A stretch of DNA of 18,772 bases, taken from the NCBI GenBank assembly GCA_965369995.1, contig CBDURO010000032.1:1-18772 (forward strand), given 5' to 3'. The translations under genes and the position numbers were made by a program. Under the pieces are notes generated by a model. That model searched no databases. It was given only the letters and a program-made list of their open reading frames with translations, and had not been told where the DNA came from. Of the stretch, positions 1 through 7,291 are shown in pieces (within the stretch, counting starts at the first letter, position 1; each line of letters opens with the position of its first letter). Source of the DNA: JAHJCW01 sp965369995. Its GTDB lineage: Bacteria > Fidelibacterota > Marinisomatia > Marinisomatales > JAHJCW01.

Positions 1-53
1 CCTTACAATAGTAAATGAATTTAGCTAATAGAACTAAGTTTATGAAAAGATGA

Positions 54-425
54 TTAGAAAAGATTTAGAAGGGGGGAATGTAAATAATAACGACTGAGCT
101 CCACTGAAATCTGCGTTGGGTTCGCCAAATCAGCCTTCTTGATTGGTTTAGCTGGTAGCCAGACGGCCCAAAGTTGTAGTCCAAAGCCGATCATAATCAA
201 AATAAGACCAATGCGTGACATGCAGGTATAAGTCTTCCGTCTTTTTTCAACCTCCCGATTATTATCGGCGACGGTTTTCCCACTGTTGTCGATTGGTGTT
301 CCATTTTCAAGCCCAAAAGATTTGCCTGAAGTGAGAGTCGGTTGGGGAGGTCCCCAGATGAACACCATCAATACCCCAATGATACTGAAAATTAGTCCTA
401 TAGTACTTAAGATTTGCGGGTCCAT
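54..425 (-). CDS. Conserved hypothetical two-helix membrane protein
   Basis: This 123-residue protein has two hydrophobic segments (about residues 5-25 and 70-92) separated by a hydrophilic stretch rich in charged residues around 55-66 (REVEKRRKT). It looks like a small inner-membrane protein with a soluble loop. I recognise no catalytic motif. It lies 8 bases downstream of the 78-residue membrane protein gene on the same strand, so the two are probably co-transcribed. The upstream sequence has no clear Shine-Dalgarno site. The last 25 residues are less hydrophobic and may be variable. Coding status is supported by the clean open frame and sensible composition. The function is unknown. Confidence 0.7.
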   Translation of the reverse strand: MDPQILSTIGLIFSIIGVLMVFIWGPPQPTLTSGKSFGLENGTPIDNSGKTVADNNREVEKRRKTYTCMSRIGLILIMIGFGLQLWAVWLPAKPIKKADLANPTQISVELSRYYLHSPLLNLF

Positions 426-433
426 AATGTTTT

Positions 434-670
434 TTAGCTACTAAACATTTTACCAAAACCTATTACAGTCCCCAATCCCGCCAAAATAATTCCCAGATAA
501 ACAATAATAATACTATTATTTGAAGCACCCAAGAATATCAGGATAAAACCGACAATCCAAATACCAATAATTTTTGACCAATTCAAATTAATATCTTTGG
601 TCACCAACTTATAAACAATAGTTCCTACTGTAATAATAATAATGTATGCTAATATTTTATATATATCCAT
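434..670 (-). CDS. Small hypothetical membrane protein
   Basis: This 78-residue protein is almost entirely hydrophobic, with three likely transmembrane segments (about residues 5-20, 33-50 and 55-72) and a short polar loop KDINLNWSK between the first two. An AAGGAA sequence lies about 10 bases upstream of the ATG. It sits immediately upstream of another small membrane protein gene (8-base gap), suggesting a two-gene unit. I do not recognise the family. The assignment rests on open frame, membrane character and position. Confidence 0.65.
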   Translation of the reverse strand: MDIYKILAYIIIITVGTIVYKLVTKDINLNWSKIIGIWIVGFILIFLGASNNSIIIVYLGIILAGLGTVIGFGKMFSS

Positions 671-781
671 AATTTTTAATTCCTTTTAATTAAATTATTA
701 CATGCCAATATTAATTACGGTTTCTTGGATTAATAATCAAAATATACTTTAACCATTAGTGTTTTGTACATATTGATATAC

Positions 782-898
782 TTATATAAAATATTTATCA
801 GGAATTGCTAATTTCTCATTTTGGTTATTCCAATATCCATTAATTTTTATAGATTGAACACTATTAATACATTTAATAGTTACACATACTGCTTAATA
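782..898 (-). pseudogene. Remnant of a paralogue of the NTF2-like gene at 1618-2070
   Basis: No intact gene fills 671-921. Reading the minus strand from about 890 to the stop at 782-784 gives INSVQSIKING, then YWNNQNEK, then IPDKYFI. This matches the end of the protein encoded at 1618-2070 (INSIQYIRVGKNW, VWNNQNN, IPDKYLSNS), with about seven residues missing in the middle. An in-frame stop just upstream (about 891-893) and the lack of the rest of the gene show it is a decayed 3' fragment. The likely history is duplication of the small gene followed by loss of one copy, with the Yip1-like gene now between the two. Confidence 0.7.
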
Positions 899-921
899 TT
901 AGTTTGAAAATGTAAAAAAAC

Positions 922-1512
922 CTACATCGGCATCATCGGGCGACCGCCAAAAGCTATTCTAGTAATGATAGCTCCGGTTATCCCATAAACAATAAGTGAT
1001 GCGATAATAACTGCTACAAAATACCCTACCATTTTGTTTTGAGGAACTTCCTTTACAATTTGTAATCCTTTATAAAGTAACACTAAAGAATAAATACTAG
1101 CGATTGCTCCGAGAATTGACAAGGCAGGAATTAGACTAAAGATACCTCCAACCCATGCGGCTGTGTAAGCAAATACCACAACTTTCATCGATGTTGGAAG
1201 ATGTTTTTTTGAACCAAATGTTGGCGCCAAAACGTCGATTATGAGTGCCAAAATGTAAACTCCAATTATAGACATCACATACATACTAATTGCCCATTTT
1301 AGATTAGCACCAAATCCGGGTCGGTATGAACCGAATCCATAAGAATATCCGAATAACGTAAATCCGATTAATCCGGAAATCGCTGGAATTGCGGCTAATT
1401 TTAATGCGTATTGAGTGAATAGGTCAGAGATCATATGATCTTCTTTTTTAATGGTTTCCCATTCGGTGGCAGGACTTAACAAGATGTTTTTAATGCGTTC
1501 GACTAAATTCAT
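922..1512 (-). CDS. Yip1-family integral membrane protein
   Basis: This 196-residue protein begins with MNLVERIKNILLSPATEWE, the amphipathic entry typical of bacterial Yip1-domain proteins (N-terminal 'ii.nil.sP..tw..i'). About five hydrophobic segments follow, around residues 38-56, 75-98, 108-128, 130-150 and 162-185. The C-terminus ends in a short Gly/Met/Pro tail (GGRPMMPM). Bacterial members are widespread but their function is not settled; they are inner-membrane proteins. A good ribosome-binding site (AGGGAG) lies about 7 bases upstream of the ATG at 1512. The gene stands between an NTF2-like gene and a decayed copy of it, on the same strand. Confidence 0.8.
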   Translation of the reverse strand: MNLVERIKNILLSPATEWETIKKEDHMISDLFTQYALKLAAIPAISGLIGFTLFGYSYGFGSYRPGFGANLKWAISMYVMSIIGVYILALIIDVLAPTFGSKKHLPTSMKVVVFAYTAAWVGGIFSLIPALSILGAIASIYSLVLLYKGLQIVKEVPQNKMVGYFVAVIIASLIVYGITGAIITRIAFGGRPMMPM

Positions 1513-1617
1513 GCTGAACTCCCTATTTAAATAAATTATTATGAGAACATATAAAATTACGACTATGGCAGAGATACATCAAAGTCGTTGTTATGATATG
1601 TTAGTTATATGAATATG

Positions 1618-2070
1618 TTAACTATTGGATAGATACTTATCGGGTATTTTATTAGTATTGTTTTGATTGTTCCAAACTATACTGGATATTTTCCAATTTT
1701 TCCCGACTCTGATATATTGAATACTATTTATACCAATGGAAAAAGGTTCAGGATTATCTAAGTCAAATTTTGTTTCGTAAGTGCTAAAGCGATGTGCAAT
1801 CGTACCAAATATTTCAGTTATATGATTTAATTCACCTTCGTAAAATGATTGGATCGTACCATCCTCTATTTTTCCGGTATACGATTTTATAAAGTCATCA
1901 ACTGTCATCACTACCGGTGAAGCGTCATCATTCCTGATCATATTAACAGTTGGTATAAATAATTCTTTTAATCTTTCCACCGGTGGATGACTGCCAACTT
2001 CAAAGCATATAGCATTGTATAATTCTGATGTTAGATTCTCAATTAGTTTAAGATCATTTTGTTGATTCAT
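1618..2070 (-). CDS. NTF2/SnoaL-like fold small protein
   Basis: This 150-residue soluble protein has the layout of the NTF2/SnoaL-like cone fold: an N-terminal helical part (LIENLTSELYNAICFE), a middle segment with MTVDDFIKSY, and a C-terminal block of beta strands with FSTYET, INSIQYIR and GKNWKISSIVW. Proteins with this pattern include many uncharacterised cytosolic proteins; no enzyme activity can be assigned from sequence. The upstream ribosome-binding site is weak (GGAA). A truncated paralogue of its 3' end lies at 782-898. It diverges from the miaA region, with a 112-base intergenic space between them. Confidence 0.7.
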   Translation of the reverse strand: MNQQNDLKLIENLTSELYNAICFEVGSHPPVERLKELFIPTVNMIRNDDASPVVMTVDDFIKSYTGKIEDGTIQSFYEGELNHITEIFGTIAHRFSTYETKFDLDNPEPFSIGINSIQYIRVGKNWKISSIVWNNQNNTNKIPDKYLSNS

Positions 2071-2182
2071 AGCGATTCCAAATTAATCGTTAATATTATA
2101 AGAATTTAAAAAATATATGTTGGTAATAATTAACCTAATATTCCGATTAATAATAGTCATTTAGAATCAGTAATTTATATCA

Positions 2183-2380
2183 ATGAAACAAAAGATTCTG
2201 ACAATAATTGGTCCTACGGCAATCGGTAAAACCGCCATCGTAACTAACATCCCTTCCATCTTCACTAAAGTTACGATGGATAAACTAAATCTCCCTTTGA
2301 TAAAGGAGACTTCTTGGTTCACTGGAAATTTGTTAGTCCCCCTTTTCAAAAGGGGGATTCAGGGGGTTATTAAAATCTGA
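2183..2380 (+). pseudogene. Truncated duplicate of the miaA 5' end fused to a repeat
   Basis: The first 20 or so codons read MKQKILTIIGPTAIGKTAI, which parallels the start of the intact MiaA downstream (MKDNSKIVTIVGPTTIGKTAI) and includes its P-loop. Over about 40 bases the two copies differ at roughly 7 positions, several of them synonymous, so the duplication is old or came from a diverged allele. After codon 20 the similarity stops and the frame runs through a palindromic intergenic repeat to a TGA two bases before the miaA ATG. The rest of the P-loop NTPase is missing, so a working enzyme is very unlikely. A residual 65-residue peptide could still be translated and might couple to miaA. 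Confidence 0.65.
2248..2370. repeat. Palindromic intergenic repeat (CCCCCTTTT/AAAAGGGGG type)
   Basis: The segment contains a perfect 9-bp inverted repeat with a one-base centre at 2338-2356 (CCCCCTTTT C AAAAGGGGG). A second imperfect hairpin lies at 2291-2308 (CTCCCTTT GAT AAAGGAG). Its first part (ATCTTCACTAAAGTTACGATGG) resembles 15658-15678 (ATCTTCACTTGTGTTACGATGG) apart from a few bases, so pieces of more than one repeat type are combined. It separates the truncated miaA copy from the intact one. Confidence 0.6.
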
Positions 2381-2382
2381 AA

Positions 2383-3336
2383 ATGAAAGATAATTCTAAA
2401 ATAGTAACAATAGTCGGTCCTACAACAATTGGTAAAACCGCAATAGCGATTGAGCTAGCCAAGCAAATAAATGGCGAAGTAATTGGTTTGGATTCACGCC
2501 AAATCTATTTTGGTATGGAAATTGGAACAGCGCAACCAATAATTACTGAAATGCGGAATGTACGCCACCATTTAATTGGAATTCGATCACCGGACAAAGT
2601 AGTAACTGCCGGAGAATATGCAAAATTGGTCAATGCAGTTATTGTTGATATTCGGCAGAGAAACCATGAACCAATTATTTGCGGAGGTGCAGGATTATAT
2701 TACCGTGCTTTACATGAAGGTATATTTGAAGATAGCATTTCTGATTCTACAATTCGTGAAAAATTGGAAAAGGAATATGAAAATAATCCACAATATTTAT
2801 TTGATCACTTAAATGATATAGATCCGGAATATGCAAAGATAGTTCATATCAATAATAAAAAAAGGTTAGTACGTGCATTGGAGATTTATGAACTTACTGG
2901 TAAAACTCCATCCGAGCATTTTGCAAAACAGAAAAAAGAAAATCAATCAAAATTAAATTTATTTTCTGTTTTGCTAACAATGGAAAGAGATTTGTTATTT
3001 GAGCGAATTTGTAAACGGACTGAGCAGATGTTGGCAAACGGCTTGATCAAAGAAGTGGAAACACTTCTTACAAAATATGATGCCAATACTGTTCATCCAT
3101 TAGATTCAATAGGATACAGGCAGGTTATTTCATATTTAAAAGGTGAGTTGAGCTATCAAGAAATGATAGACGAAATAAATATAAGAACTCGTCAATATGT
3201 AAAAAAACAGCTTACCTGGTTTAAGAATGAACTGGTTGATTTAGAAATTGATTTAACAGAAGAGCATAATGTTGGAAAAATTGCAGAAATAATCATAAGA
3301 AATATGAAATCAGAAATCAGAAATCAGAAATTTTGA
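2383..3336 (+). CDS. miaA: tRNA dimethylallyltransferase MiaA
   Basis: MiaA transfers a dimethylallyl group from DMAPP to N6 of A37 in tRNAs reading UNN codons, in the cytosol. The 317-residue product is full length. It shows the P-loop GPTTIGKT (12-19), DSRQIY (37-42, family DSxQxY), GGAGLYYRAL (101-110, usually GGTGLY), the SIGYRQVISYLKGE block, and the tRNA-binding RTRQYVKKQLTWF segment near the end. The ATG is two bases after the stop of the truncated duplicate. No ribosome-binding site is at normal distance, the nearest purine run (AGGGGG) being 16 bases away, so translational coupling is possible. The last residues (KSEIRNQKF) are encoded by a 7-bp tandem repeat and look like a recent tail. 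With trmO in the same window, two A37-modification genes are present. Confidence 0.95.
   Translation: MKDNSKIVTIVGPTTIGKTAIAIELAKQINGEVIGLDSRQIYFGMEIGTAQPIITEMRNVRHHLIGIRSPDKVVTAGEYAKLVNAVIVDIRQRNHEPIICGGAGLYYRALHEGIFEDSISDSTIREKLEKEYENNPQYLFDHLNDIDPEYAKIVHINNKKRLVRALEIYELTGKTPSEHFAKQKKENQSKLNLFSVLLTMERDLLFERICKRTEQMLANGLIKEVETLLTKYDANTVHPLDSIGYRQVISYLKGELSYQEMIDEINIRTRQYVKKQLTWFKNELVDLEIDLTEEHNVGKIAEIIIRNMKSEIRNQKF
3307..3327. repeat. 7-bp tandem repeat (AAATCAG x3) at the miaA 3' end
   Basis: Three exact copies of AAATCAG run in tandem and encode the last residues of MiaA. They are followed by AT-rich low-complexity DNA (TTGAATTTTGAATATTT-like). The array probably extended the reading frame by slippage. 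Confidence 0.8.
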
Positions 3337-3415
3337 ATTTTATATGTTGAATTTTGAATATTTCATAATTTTAATTCATTAATTTTTTCATTCTTTAATT
3401 AAAATAATTCCTAAC

Positions 3416-3421
3416 TATAGT
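3416..3421 (+). promoter_or_regulatory. Possible -10 element of the pyr operon promoter
   Basis: TATAGT lies about 30 bases before the PyrR-binding hairpin, where a transcription start is needed for a leader. The -35 region is unclear: TTTAAT at 3394-3399 gives a 16-base spacer but is a poor match. This is inferred mostly from position. Confidence 0.3.
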
Positions 3422-3450
3422 TACTGGTGTTAACTTCACCCGCATAAATA

Positions 3451-3482
3451 CCCTTTAATCCGGTCCTGTGAGACGGGAAGGG
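3451..3482 (+). promoter_or_regulatory. PyrR-binding RNA element (PYR element) of the pyr operon leader
   Basis: The transcript can form a lower stem CCCTT/AAGGG (3451-3455 with 3478-3482) and an upper stem including GTC/GAC (3463-3465 with 3472-3474), closing a six-base loop CTGTGA. The segment GGTCCTGTGAGAC fits the conserved PyrR-binding pattern known from Bacillus-type pyr leaders (A/G-UCC-N-G-N-GAG-purine-pyrimidine). It lies directly upstream of pyrR. By established knowledge, PyrR with bound UMP stabilises this hairpin and so favours downstream termination. The element overlaps a spurious upstream GTG extension of pyrR, which supports the later ATG start. Confidence 0.8.
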
Positions 3483-3549
3483 CAGAGAACTGAACCTTCG
3501 TTCAGAAGGATTTGCAAAAATGTAAATCATTCTGCCCGGAGGTTTTTTT
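3480..3549 (+). terminator. Candidate attenuator terminator of the pyr leader
   Basis: GGGCAGA (3480-3486) can pair with TCTGCCC (3531-3537), followed five bases later by seven T residues (3543-3549). Two small hairpins can sit inside: CCTTC/GAAGG at about 3496-3510 and ATTTGC/GTAAAT at about 3511-3527. The first GGG is shared with the right arm of the PyrR-binding stem, so the two structures compete partly. The gap between stem and T-run is longer than in a textbook terminator, so strength is uncertain. Confidence 0.5.
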
Positions 3550-3569
3550 CTAAAAAATTAGGAGGAAAT

Positions 3570-4127
3570 ATGGCTGCTCCGGTAGTAAAACAACTTATGG
3601 ATGCAACTTCGGTCGGGAGGTCAATCACTCGTATTGCGCACGAAATTCTCGAACGAAATGATGGTTCGCAAGAGCTCGCATTGATTGGTATAATTACGCG
3701 CGGTGAACCGCTCGCAAAGCGCTTAAGGAAGTCAATTTTTGAGCAAACCAATGAAGATATCCCAATTGGATTAGTTGACATTACTTTTCACCGCGATGAC
3801 TTCCGTGAGCGATTGGTCGTTCCGCAGGTGAAAAATACTGATATTGATTTTTCGCTTGATGATAAAACTGTTATTTTGGTTGATGATGTGTTATTTACAG
3901 GAAGGACAATCCGCGCTGCGATAGAAGTGTTGTTATCATTTGGGAGACCAGAGAAAATACAATTAGCAGTTCTTGTTGATCGCGGTCATCGCGAAATGCC
4001 AATACGCGCTGATTTTGTCGGTAAGAATATTCCGACCCACGAAGGTGAACATGTCAAAGTTCTCCTCAAAGAGATTGATGGTAAAGATGCAGTTCAGCTG
4101 ATTTATTCTGACGGAGTTACAGCATGA
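3570..4127 (+). CDS. pyrR: PyrR: pyrimidine operon attenuator protein / uracil phosphoribosyltransferase
   Basis: PyrR senses UMP/UTP, binds pyr mRNA leaders and represses the operon by attenuation; many members also convert uracil plus PRPP to UMP. The 185-residue product has the type I phosphoribosyltransferase fold, with the PRPP-binding motif VILVDDVLFTGRT (101-113), the ALIGIITRGEPLA block (37-49) and the DRGHREMPIRADFVGKN block near the C-terminus. The ATG at 3570 is chosen because a strong GGAGG (3561-3565) sits just before it; a longer in-frame GTG start at 3468 would run through the PyrR-binding RNA element. Its stop overlaps the pyrB ATG (ATGA), indicating an operon with pyrB and pyrC. 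The leader is likely its own target, giving autoregulation. Confidence 0.95.
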   Translation: MAAPVVKQLMDATSVGRSITRIAHEILERNDGSQELALIGIITRGEPLAKRLRKSIFEQTNEDIPIGLVDITFHRDDFRERLVVPQVKNTDIDFSLDDKTVILVDDVLFTGRTIRAAIEVLLSFGRPEKIQLAVLVDRGHREMPIRADFVGKNIPTHEGEHVKVLLKEIDGKDAVQLIYSDGVTA

Positions 4128-5053
4128 TAAAAGAAAAACATTTACTTGGATTAGAAGGATATCCTGCTGAAGATATAGAAACCATTATTGAAACTGCTTT
4201 CGGATTCCGTGAAGTTTTGGAGCGACCAATTAAAAAAGTACCTTCTTTACAGGGTAAAACTATTGTCAATTTATTTTATGAAGATTCAACCAGAACTCGT
4301 ATCAGTTTTGAATTAGCTCAAAAACGGTTAAGTGCTGATACAGTTAATTTTTCCGCTTCATCAAGTAGCGTAAAAAAAGGTGAAAGTTTTAAAGATACGG
4401 TTCAAAATATTGAAGCTATGAAAATTGATGCAATTGTAATGCGCCATCCCTATCCCGGTGCACCACTACATTTAACTAAATTTGTTGATGCAGTCGTAAT
4501 AAATGCCGGTGATGGAACGCACGAGCATCCAACTCAAGCTATCTTAGATATTATGAGCTTAAAGGAGCATTTCGGAAAAATTAGTGGATTAAAAATTGGT
4601 ATTATTGGAGATATTTTACATAGTCGTGTTGCGCTAAGTAATATTCATGGATTGACAAGTTTAGGCGCAGAAGTAACACTTTGTGGTCCGGCAACTCTCA
4701 TCCCAAAAGATATTGAAAAATTAGGTGTTAACGTTTCTTATAATATTGATGAAGTTATGGATTGGGCAGATGCAATTAATGTTTTACGAATTCAAATGGA
4801 AAGGATGGGAGTCGGGCTTTTTCCATCTACAAGAGAATATCGAAGTTTGTTTGGAATAACTCATGAACGGCTCGAACGTCATGATAAAAAATTAGTGATT
4901 ATGCATCCTGGTCCGATGAATAGGGGAATTGAAATTGATAGTAATGTTGCCGATAGTTCGCAAGCGATTATTTTGGACCAAGTTTTAAACGGCGTTGCAA
5001 GTAGAATGGCGATTTTATATTTATTGTTAGGTGGAAAACAAGAAGCAGTTTAA
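4124..5053 (+). CDS. pyrB: Aspartate carbamoyltransferase catalytic subunit
   Basis: PyrB condenses carbamoyl phosphate and aspartate to N-carbamoyl-aspartate, the committed step of de novo pyrimidine synthesis. The 309-residue product is normal length. It carries the carbamoyl-phosphate motif STRTR (55-59), the lysine loop SSVKKGES (81-88) and HPTQ (135-138), followed by the aspartate-binding half with VLRIQMERM and MHPGPMNRG. The start overlaps the pyrR stop by four bases and has GGAG seven bases upstream. No pyrI regulatory subunit gene follows; pyrC does. This matches operons controlled by PyrR attenuation rather than by PyrI. Confidence 0.96.
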   Translation: MIKEKHLLGLEGYPAEDIETIIETAFGFREVLERPIKKVPSLQGKTIVNLFYEDSTRTRISFELAQKRLSADTVNFSASSSSVKKGESFKDTVQNIEAMKIDAIVMRHPYPGAPLHLTKFVDAVVINAGDGTHEHPTQAILDIMSLKEHFGKISGLKIGIIGDILHSRVALSNIHGLTSLGAEVTLCGPATLIPKDIEKLGVNVSYNIDEVMDWADAINVLRIQMERMGVGLFPSTREYRSLFGITHERLERHDKKLVIMHPGPMNRGIEIDSNVADSSQAIILDQVLNGVASRMAILYLLLGGKQEAV

Positions 5054-5066
5054 TGTAGGTAGGTAT

Positions 5067-6356
5067 ATGAAAATAAATAAATTAAATAAAAATGTATTTC
5101 TAAAAAATGGAACTGTTTATGATCCATTTAAACAAAAAATTATTAATGGAAATGTCCTTATTACAAATGGAAAAATTAATGGAGTAGGGGATATTAAAGC
5201 TCCCAGTGGAGCAGAAATTATTGATTGTACAAATCTGATTATTACTCATGGATTTTGTGATATTCATGCCCATTTTAGGGAGCCGGGCAGGGAAGACAAA
5301 GAAACTTTGCAAACCGGTGCAAAAGCTGCCTTGGCAGGTGGTTTTACAAGAGTTTGTGTTATGCCAAATACCAATCCACCTATTGATGATCCCGAATCAA
5401 TTCGATTCATAGTTGAAAAAGCTAACGAAACACCAATTTTTATCCATCCAATAGGCGCAATAACCAAAGGTCAGCATGGAAAAGAACTTGCGGAAATGGG
5501 CGCTATGAAATCCGAAGGTGCAGTCGCTTTTAGCGATGATGGTATCCCGCTGCAAAACGCTTATGTTATGCGTTTAGCTTTGGAGTACGCTGGAATGATT
5601 AATGTCCCGATCATTAATCACGCTGAAGATGTACAACTCAGAAACGAAGGCGTAATGAATGAGAGCGTAATTTCGACGAAATTGGGGTTGTCTGGCAATC
5701 CCGATGTTGCTGAGTCAACAATGGTACAACGCGATTTGCAAATAGCTCAATCTACCAATTCAACTCTCCATATTCCGCACGTGAGTACAAAGAAAAGTGT
5801 TGAGGCAATCATGGAGTATAAATCGGTATTCCAAAAAGTGACTGCCGAGGTTACACCACATCATTTATATTTCAATGATGAAGCTCTTATTACGTATAAT
5901 ACTAATCTTAAAGTAGCACCACCTATTAGAACCGAAAATGATAGAAAAGCATTGATTAATGCTCTGAAAGATGGTGTGATAGATTGTATTGCTACCGACC
6001 ATGCTCCACACACTATCGAAGAAAAAGAAGCACCGTTTGATTTGGCTCCATTCGGAATGATAGAACTAGAGAGTTGTTTTGGAGCTGTCAACAAAGTCCT
6101 TGTTCAAGAGAGTGGAATGAAAATTGAAGCACTAATTGATTTATTAACTATTAAACCACGTAAAATTATGGGATTTGAGCAAGATCTCTTTGCTAAAGGC
6201 ACAGTAGCTGAAATCACTGTAATTGATCCGAAAGCAAGTTGGATTTTCAAAAAGGATGATATCTATTCAAGATCAATTAATTCTCCATTCATTGGTGAGG
6301 AATTATTTGGTAAAATTAAATACACAATTGTTAAGGGATCATTAGCAAAAATTTGA
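5067..6356 (+). CDS. pyrC: Dihydroorotase (class I)
   Basis: PyrC cyclises N-carbamoyl-aspartate to dihydroorotate. The 429-residue product is of the long class I type in the amidohydrolase superfamily. It has the zinc-binding DIHAHFREPG (65-74), GAVAFSDDG, INHAEDV, the HVSTKKS segment and TDHAPH (310-315). The start at 5067 is preferred over an in-frame ATG at 5031, because the latter lies inside pyrB while 5067 is preceded by TAGGTAGGT and gives the usual length. The gene lies 13 bases after pyrB and ends the pyr operon. No convincing terminator follows, but a separate promoter for the ribosomal operon begins 58 bases later. Confidence 0.95.
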   Translation: MKINKLNKNVFLKNGTVYDPFKQKIINGNVLITNGKINGVGDIKAPSGAEIIDCTNLIITHGFCDIHAHFREPGREDKETLQTGAKAALAGGFTRVCVMPNTNPPIDDPESIRFIVEKANETPIFIHPIGAITKGQHGKELAEMGAMKSEGAVAFSDDGIPLQNAYVMRLALEYAGMINVPIINHAEDVQLRNEGVMNESVISTKLGLSGNPDVAESTMVQRDLQIAQSTNSTLHIPHVSTKKSVEAIMEYKSVFQKVTAEVTPHHLYFNDEALITYNTNLKVAPPIRTENDRKALINALKDGVIDCIATDHAPHTIEEKEAPFDLAPFGMIELESCFGAVNKVLVQESGMKIEALIDLLTIKPRKIMGFEQDLFAKGTVAEITVIDPKASWIFKKDDIYSRSINSPFIGEELFGKIKYTIVKGSLAKI

Positions 6357-6413
6357 AATAAATTTTTATTTATAAATTGATATTATTCTCCTTAAAAAAC
6401 TCTAATAATTTCA

Positions 6414-6441
6414 TTGACTATCTTATATAAAAAAGTATAGT
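6414..6441 (+). promoter_or_regulatory. Sigma-70-like promoter of the rplM operon
   Basis: TTGACT (6414-6419) and TATAGT (6436-6441) are separated by 16 bases, a near-consensus housekeeping promoter. It sits 29 bases before the rplM ATG in the pyrC-rplM gap. Predicted transcription would begin near 6448. The TTGACA/TATAAT-like form differs from the -33 TTG / -7 TAnnTTTG promoters known in Bacteroides. Confidence 0.65.
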
Positions 6442-6469
6442 TTTCTTGGCTTTTATCGAAACAAAAATT

Positions 6470-6901
6470 ATGAAAACAACAACAATTAAAAAATCTGAAA
6501 TTCAGCATGATTGGTGGATAGCTGATGCCGAGGGTCAAACCCTCGGTCGATTTGCCAGTCGCATCGCGCAATTGTTGCGCGGAAAACATAAACCGCATTT
6601 TACTCCTCATATGGATATGGGTGATTGTGTAGTCGTTATAAATGCGGAAAAAATTAGAGTTTCCGGTGCAAAAGAGGAACAGAAGGAATATTTTAGACAT
6701 TCTGGTTATCCCGGTGGAGCAAAAATGACATCATTTAAACACATGAAAACCACCTACCCGGAAAGAATTATTACAAATGCAGTGAAAGGAATGTTGCCGC
6801 ACAATCGTTTAGGACGACAAATTTTAGGTCATCTTAGAGTTTACGCGGGAGCCGATCATCCTCACGATGCTCAACAACCTAAAGTAGTGGATATTAAATG
6901 A
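6470..6901 (+). CDS. rplM: Large ribosomal subunit protein L13
   Basis: L13 is a primary 23S rRNA-binding protein of the 50S subunit. The 143-residue product has the standard family features: the N-terminal W-W-IADAEGQTLGR segment, GDCVVVINAEKI, the HSGYPGG loop, the KGMLPHNRLGR motif and the C-terminal YAGADHPHDAQQP. The ATG at 6470 gives the usual L13 length; an in-frame TTG at 6446 would add eight atypical residues and lies almost at the predicted transcription start. There is no Shine-Dalgarno site, only an A-rich leader. It is the first gene of the operon, and its stop overlaps the rpsI start (ATGA). Confidence 0.97.
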   Translation: MKTTTIKKSEIQHDWWIADAEGQTLGRFASRIAQLLRGKHKPHFTPHMDMGDCVVVINAEKIRVSGAKEEQKEYFRHSGYPGGAKMTSFKHMKTTYPERIITNAVKGMLPHNRLGRQILGHLRVYAGADHPHDAQQPKVVDIK

Positions 6902-7290
6902 CACAAGCAGTTTTTCAAGGAACGGGTAGACGTAAAAGATCAATAGCGCGTGTCTATCTAAGTTCCGGTAAAGGTAATATTCTAATAAATAATAGACCAT
7001 TTAAAGATTATCTTGGTCGCCCGACTTTAGCAACTATTGTTCGTCAACCTTTAGAAGTAGTAGGTGATGCAGATGGTTATGATATTAAGGCTAATGTAAA
7101 GGGGGGCGGATTAACAGGTCAAGCAGGAGCTATCCGTTTAGGAATCGCTCGTGCATTATTACAAATTAATGAAGATTTTCGTGTACCATTGCGGCAGGCA
7201 GGATTTTTAACTCGCGATGCTCGTAAAGTTGAACGTAAGAAATATGGACAACCTGGCGCACGTAAGCGGTTCCAATATTCAAAGAGATAA
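6898..7290 (+). CDS. rpsI: Small ribosomal subunit protein S9
   Basis: S9 is a 30S head protein whose C-terminal tail reaches the P-site tRNA anticodon loop. The 130-residue product has GTGRRKRSIARVYL near its start, VKGGGLTGQAGAIRLGIARAL in the middle (shown here only in part), and the invariant C-terminal end RKRFQYSKR. The ATG overlaps the rplM stop by four bases, the normal L13-S9 pairing. The gap to rpsB is a single base. Little Shine-Dalgarno sequence is visible, so translation probably depends on coupling to rplM. Confidence 0.97.
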   Translation: MTQAVFQGTGRRKRSIARVYLSSGKGNILINNRPFKDYLGRPTLATIVRQPLEVVGDADGYDIKANVKGGGLTGQAGAIRLGIARALLQINEDFRVPLRQAGFLTRDARKVERKKYGQPGARKRFQYSKR

Positions 7291-7291
7291 T

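Noticed and set aside
2167..2349. Antisense open frame opposite the truncated miaA copy
   Set aside because: It is the complement of the duplicated P-loop region and the repeat, with no own motif or ribosome-binding site.
3468..3569. Upstream GTG extension of pyrR by 34 codons
   Set aside because: It runs through the PyrR-binding RNA hairpin and attenuator, and the ATG at 3570 has an excellent ribosome-binding site and gives the family length.
5031..5066. Upstream ATG start of pyrC inside pyrB
   Set aside because: The added 12 residues have no family counterpart; the ATG at 5067 follows a better ribosome-binding site and the pyrB stop.
6357..6385. AT-only hairpin after pyrC as a terminator
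   Set aside because: The possible stem AAATAA/TTATTT has no GC pairs and would be too weak to support a terminator call.
7217..7291. Upstream start of rpsB inside rpsI
   Set aside because: The extra 25 residues are a shifted reading of rpsI; S2 proteins start near MAEQVSFKDLL.
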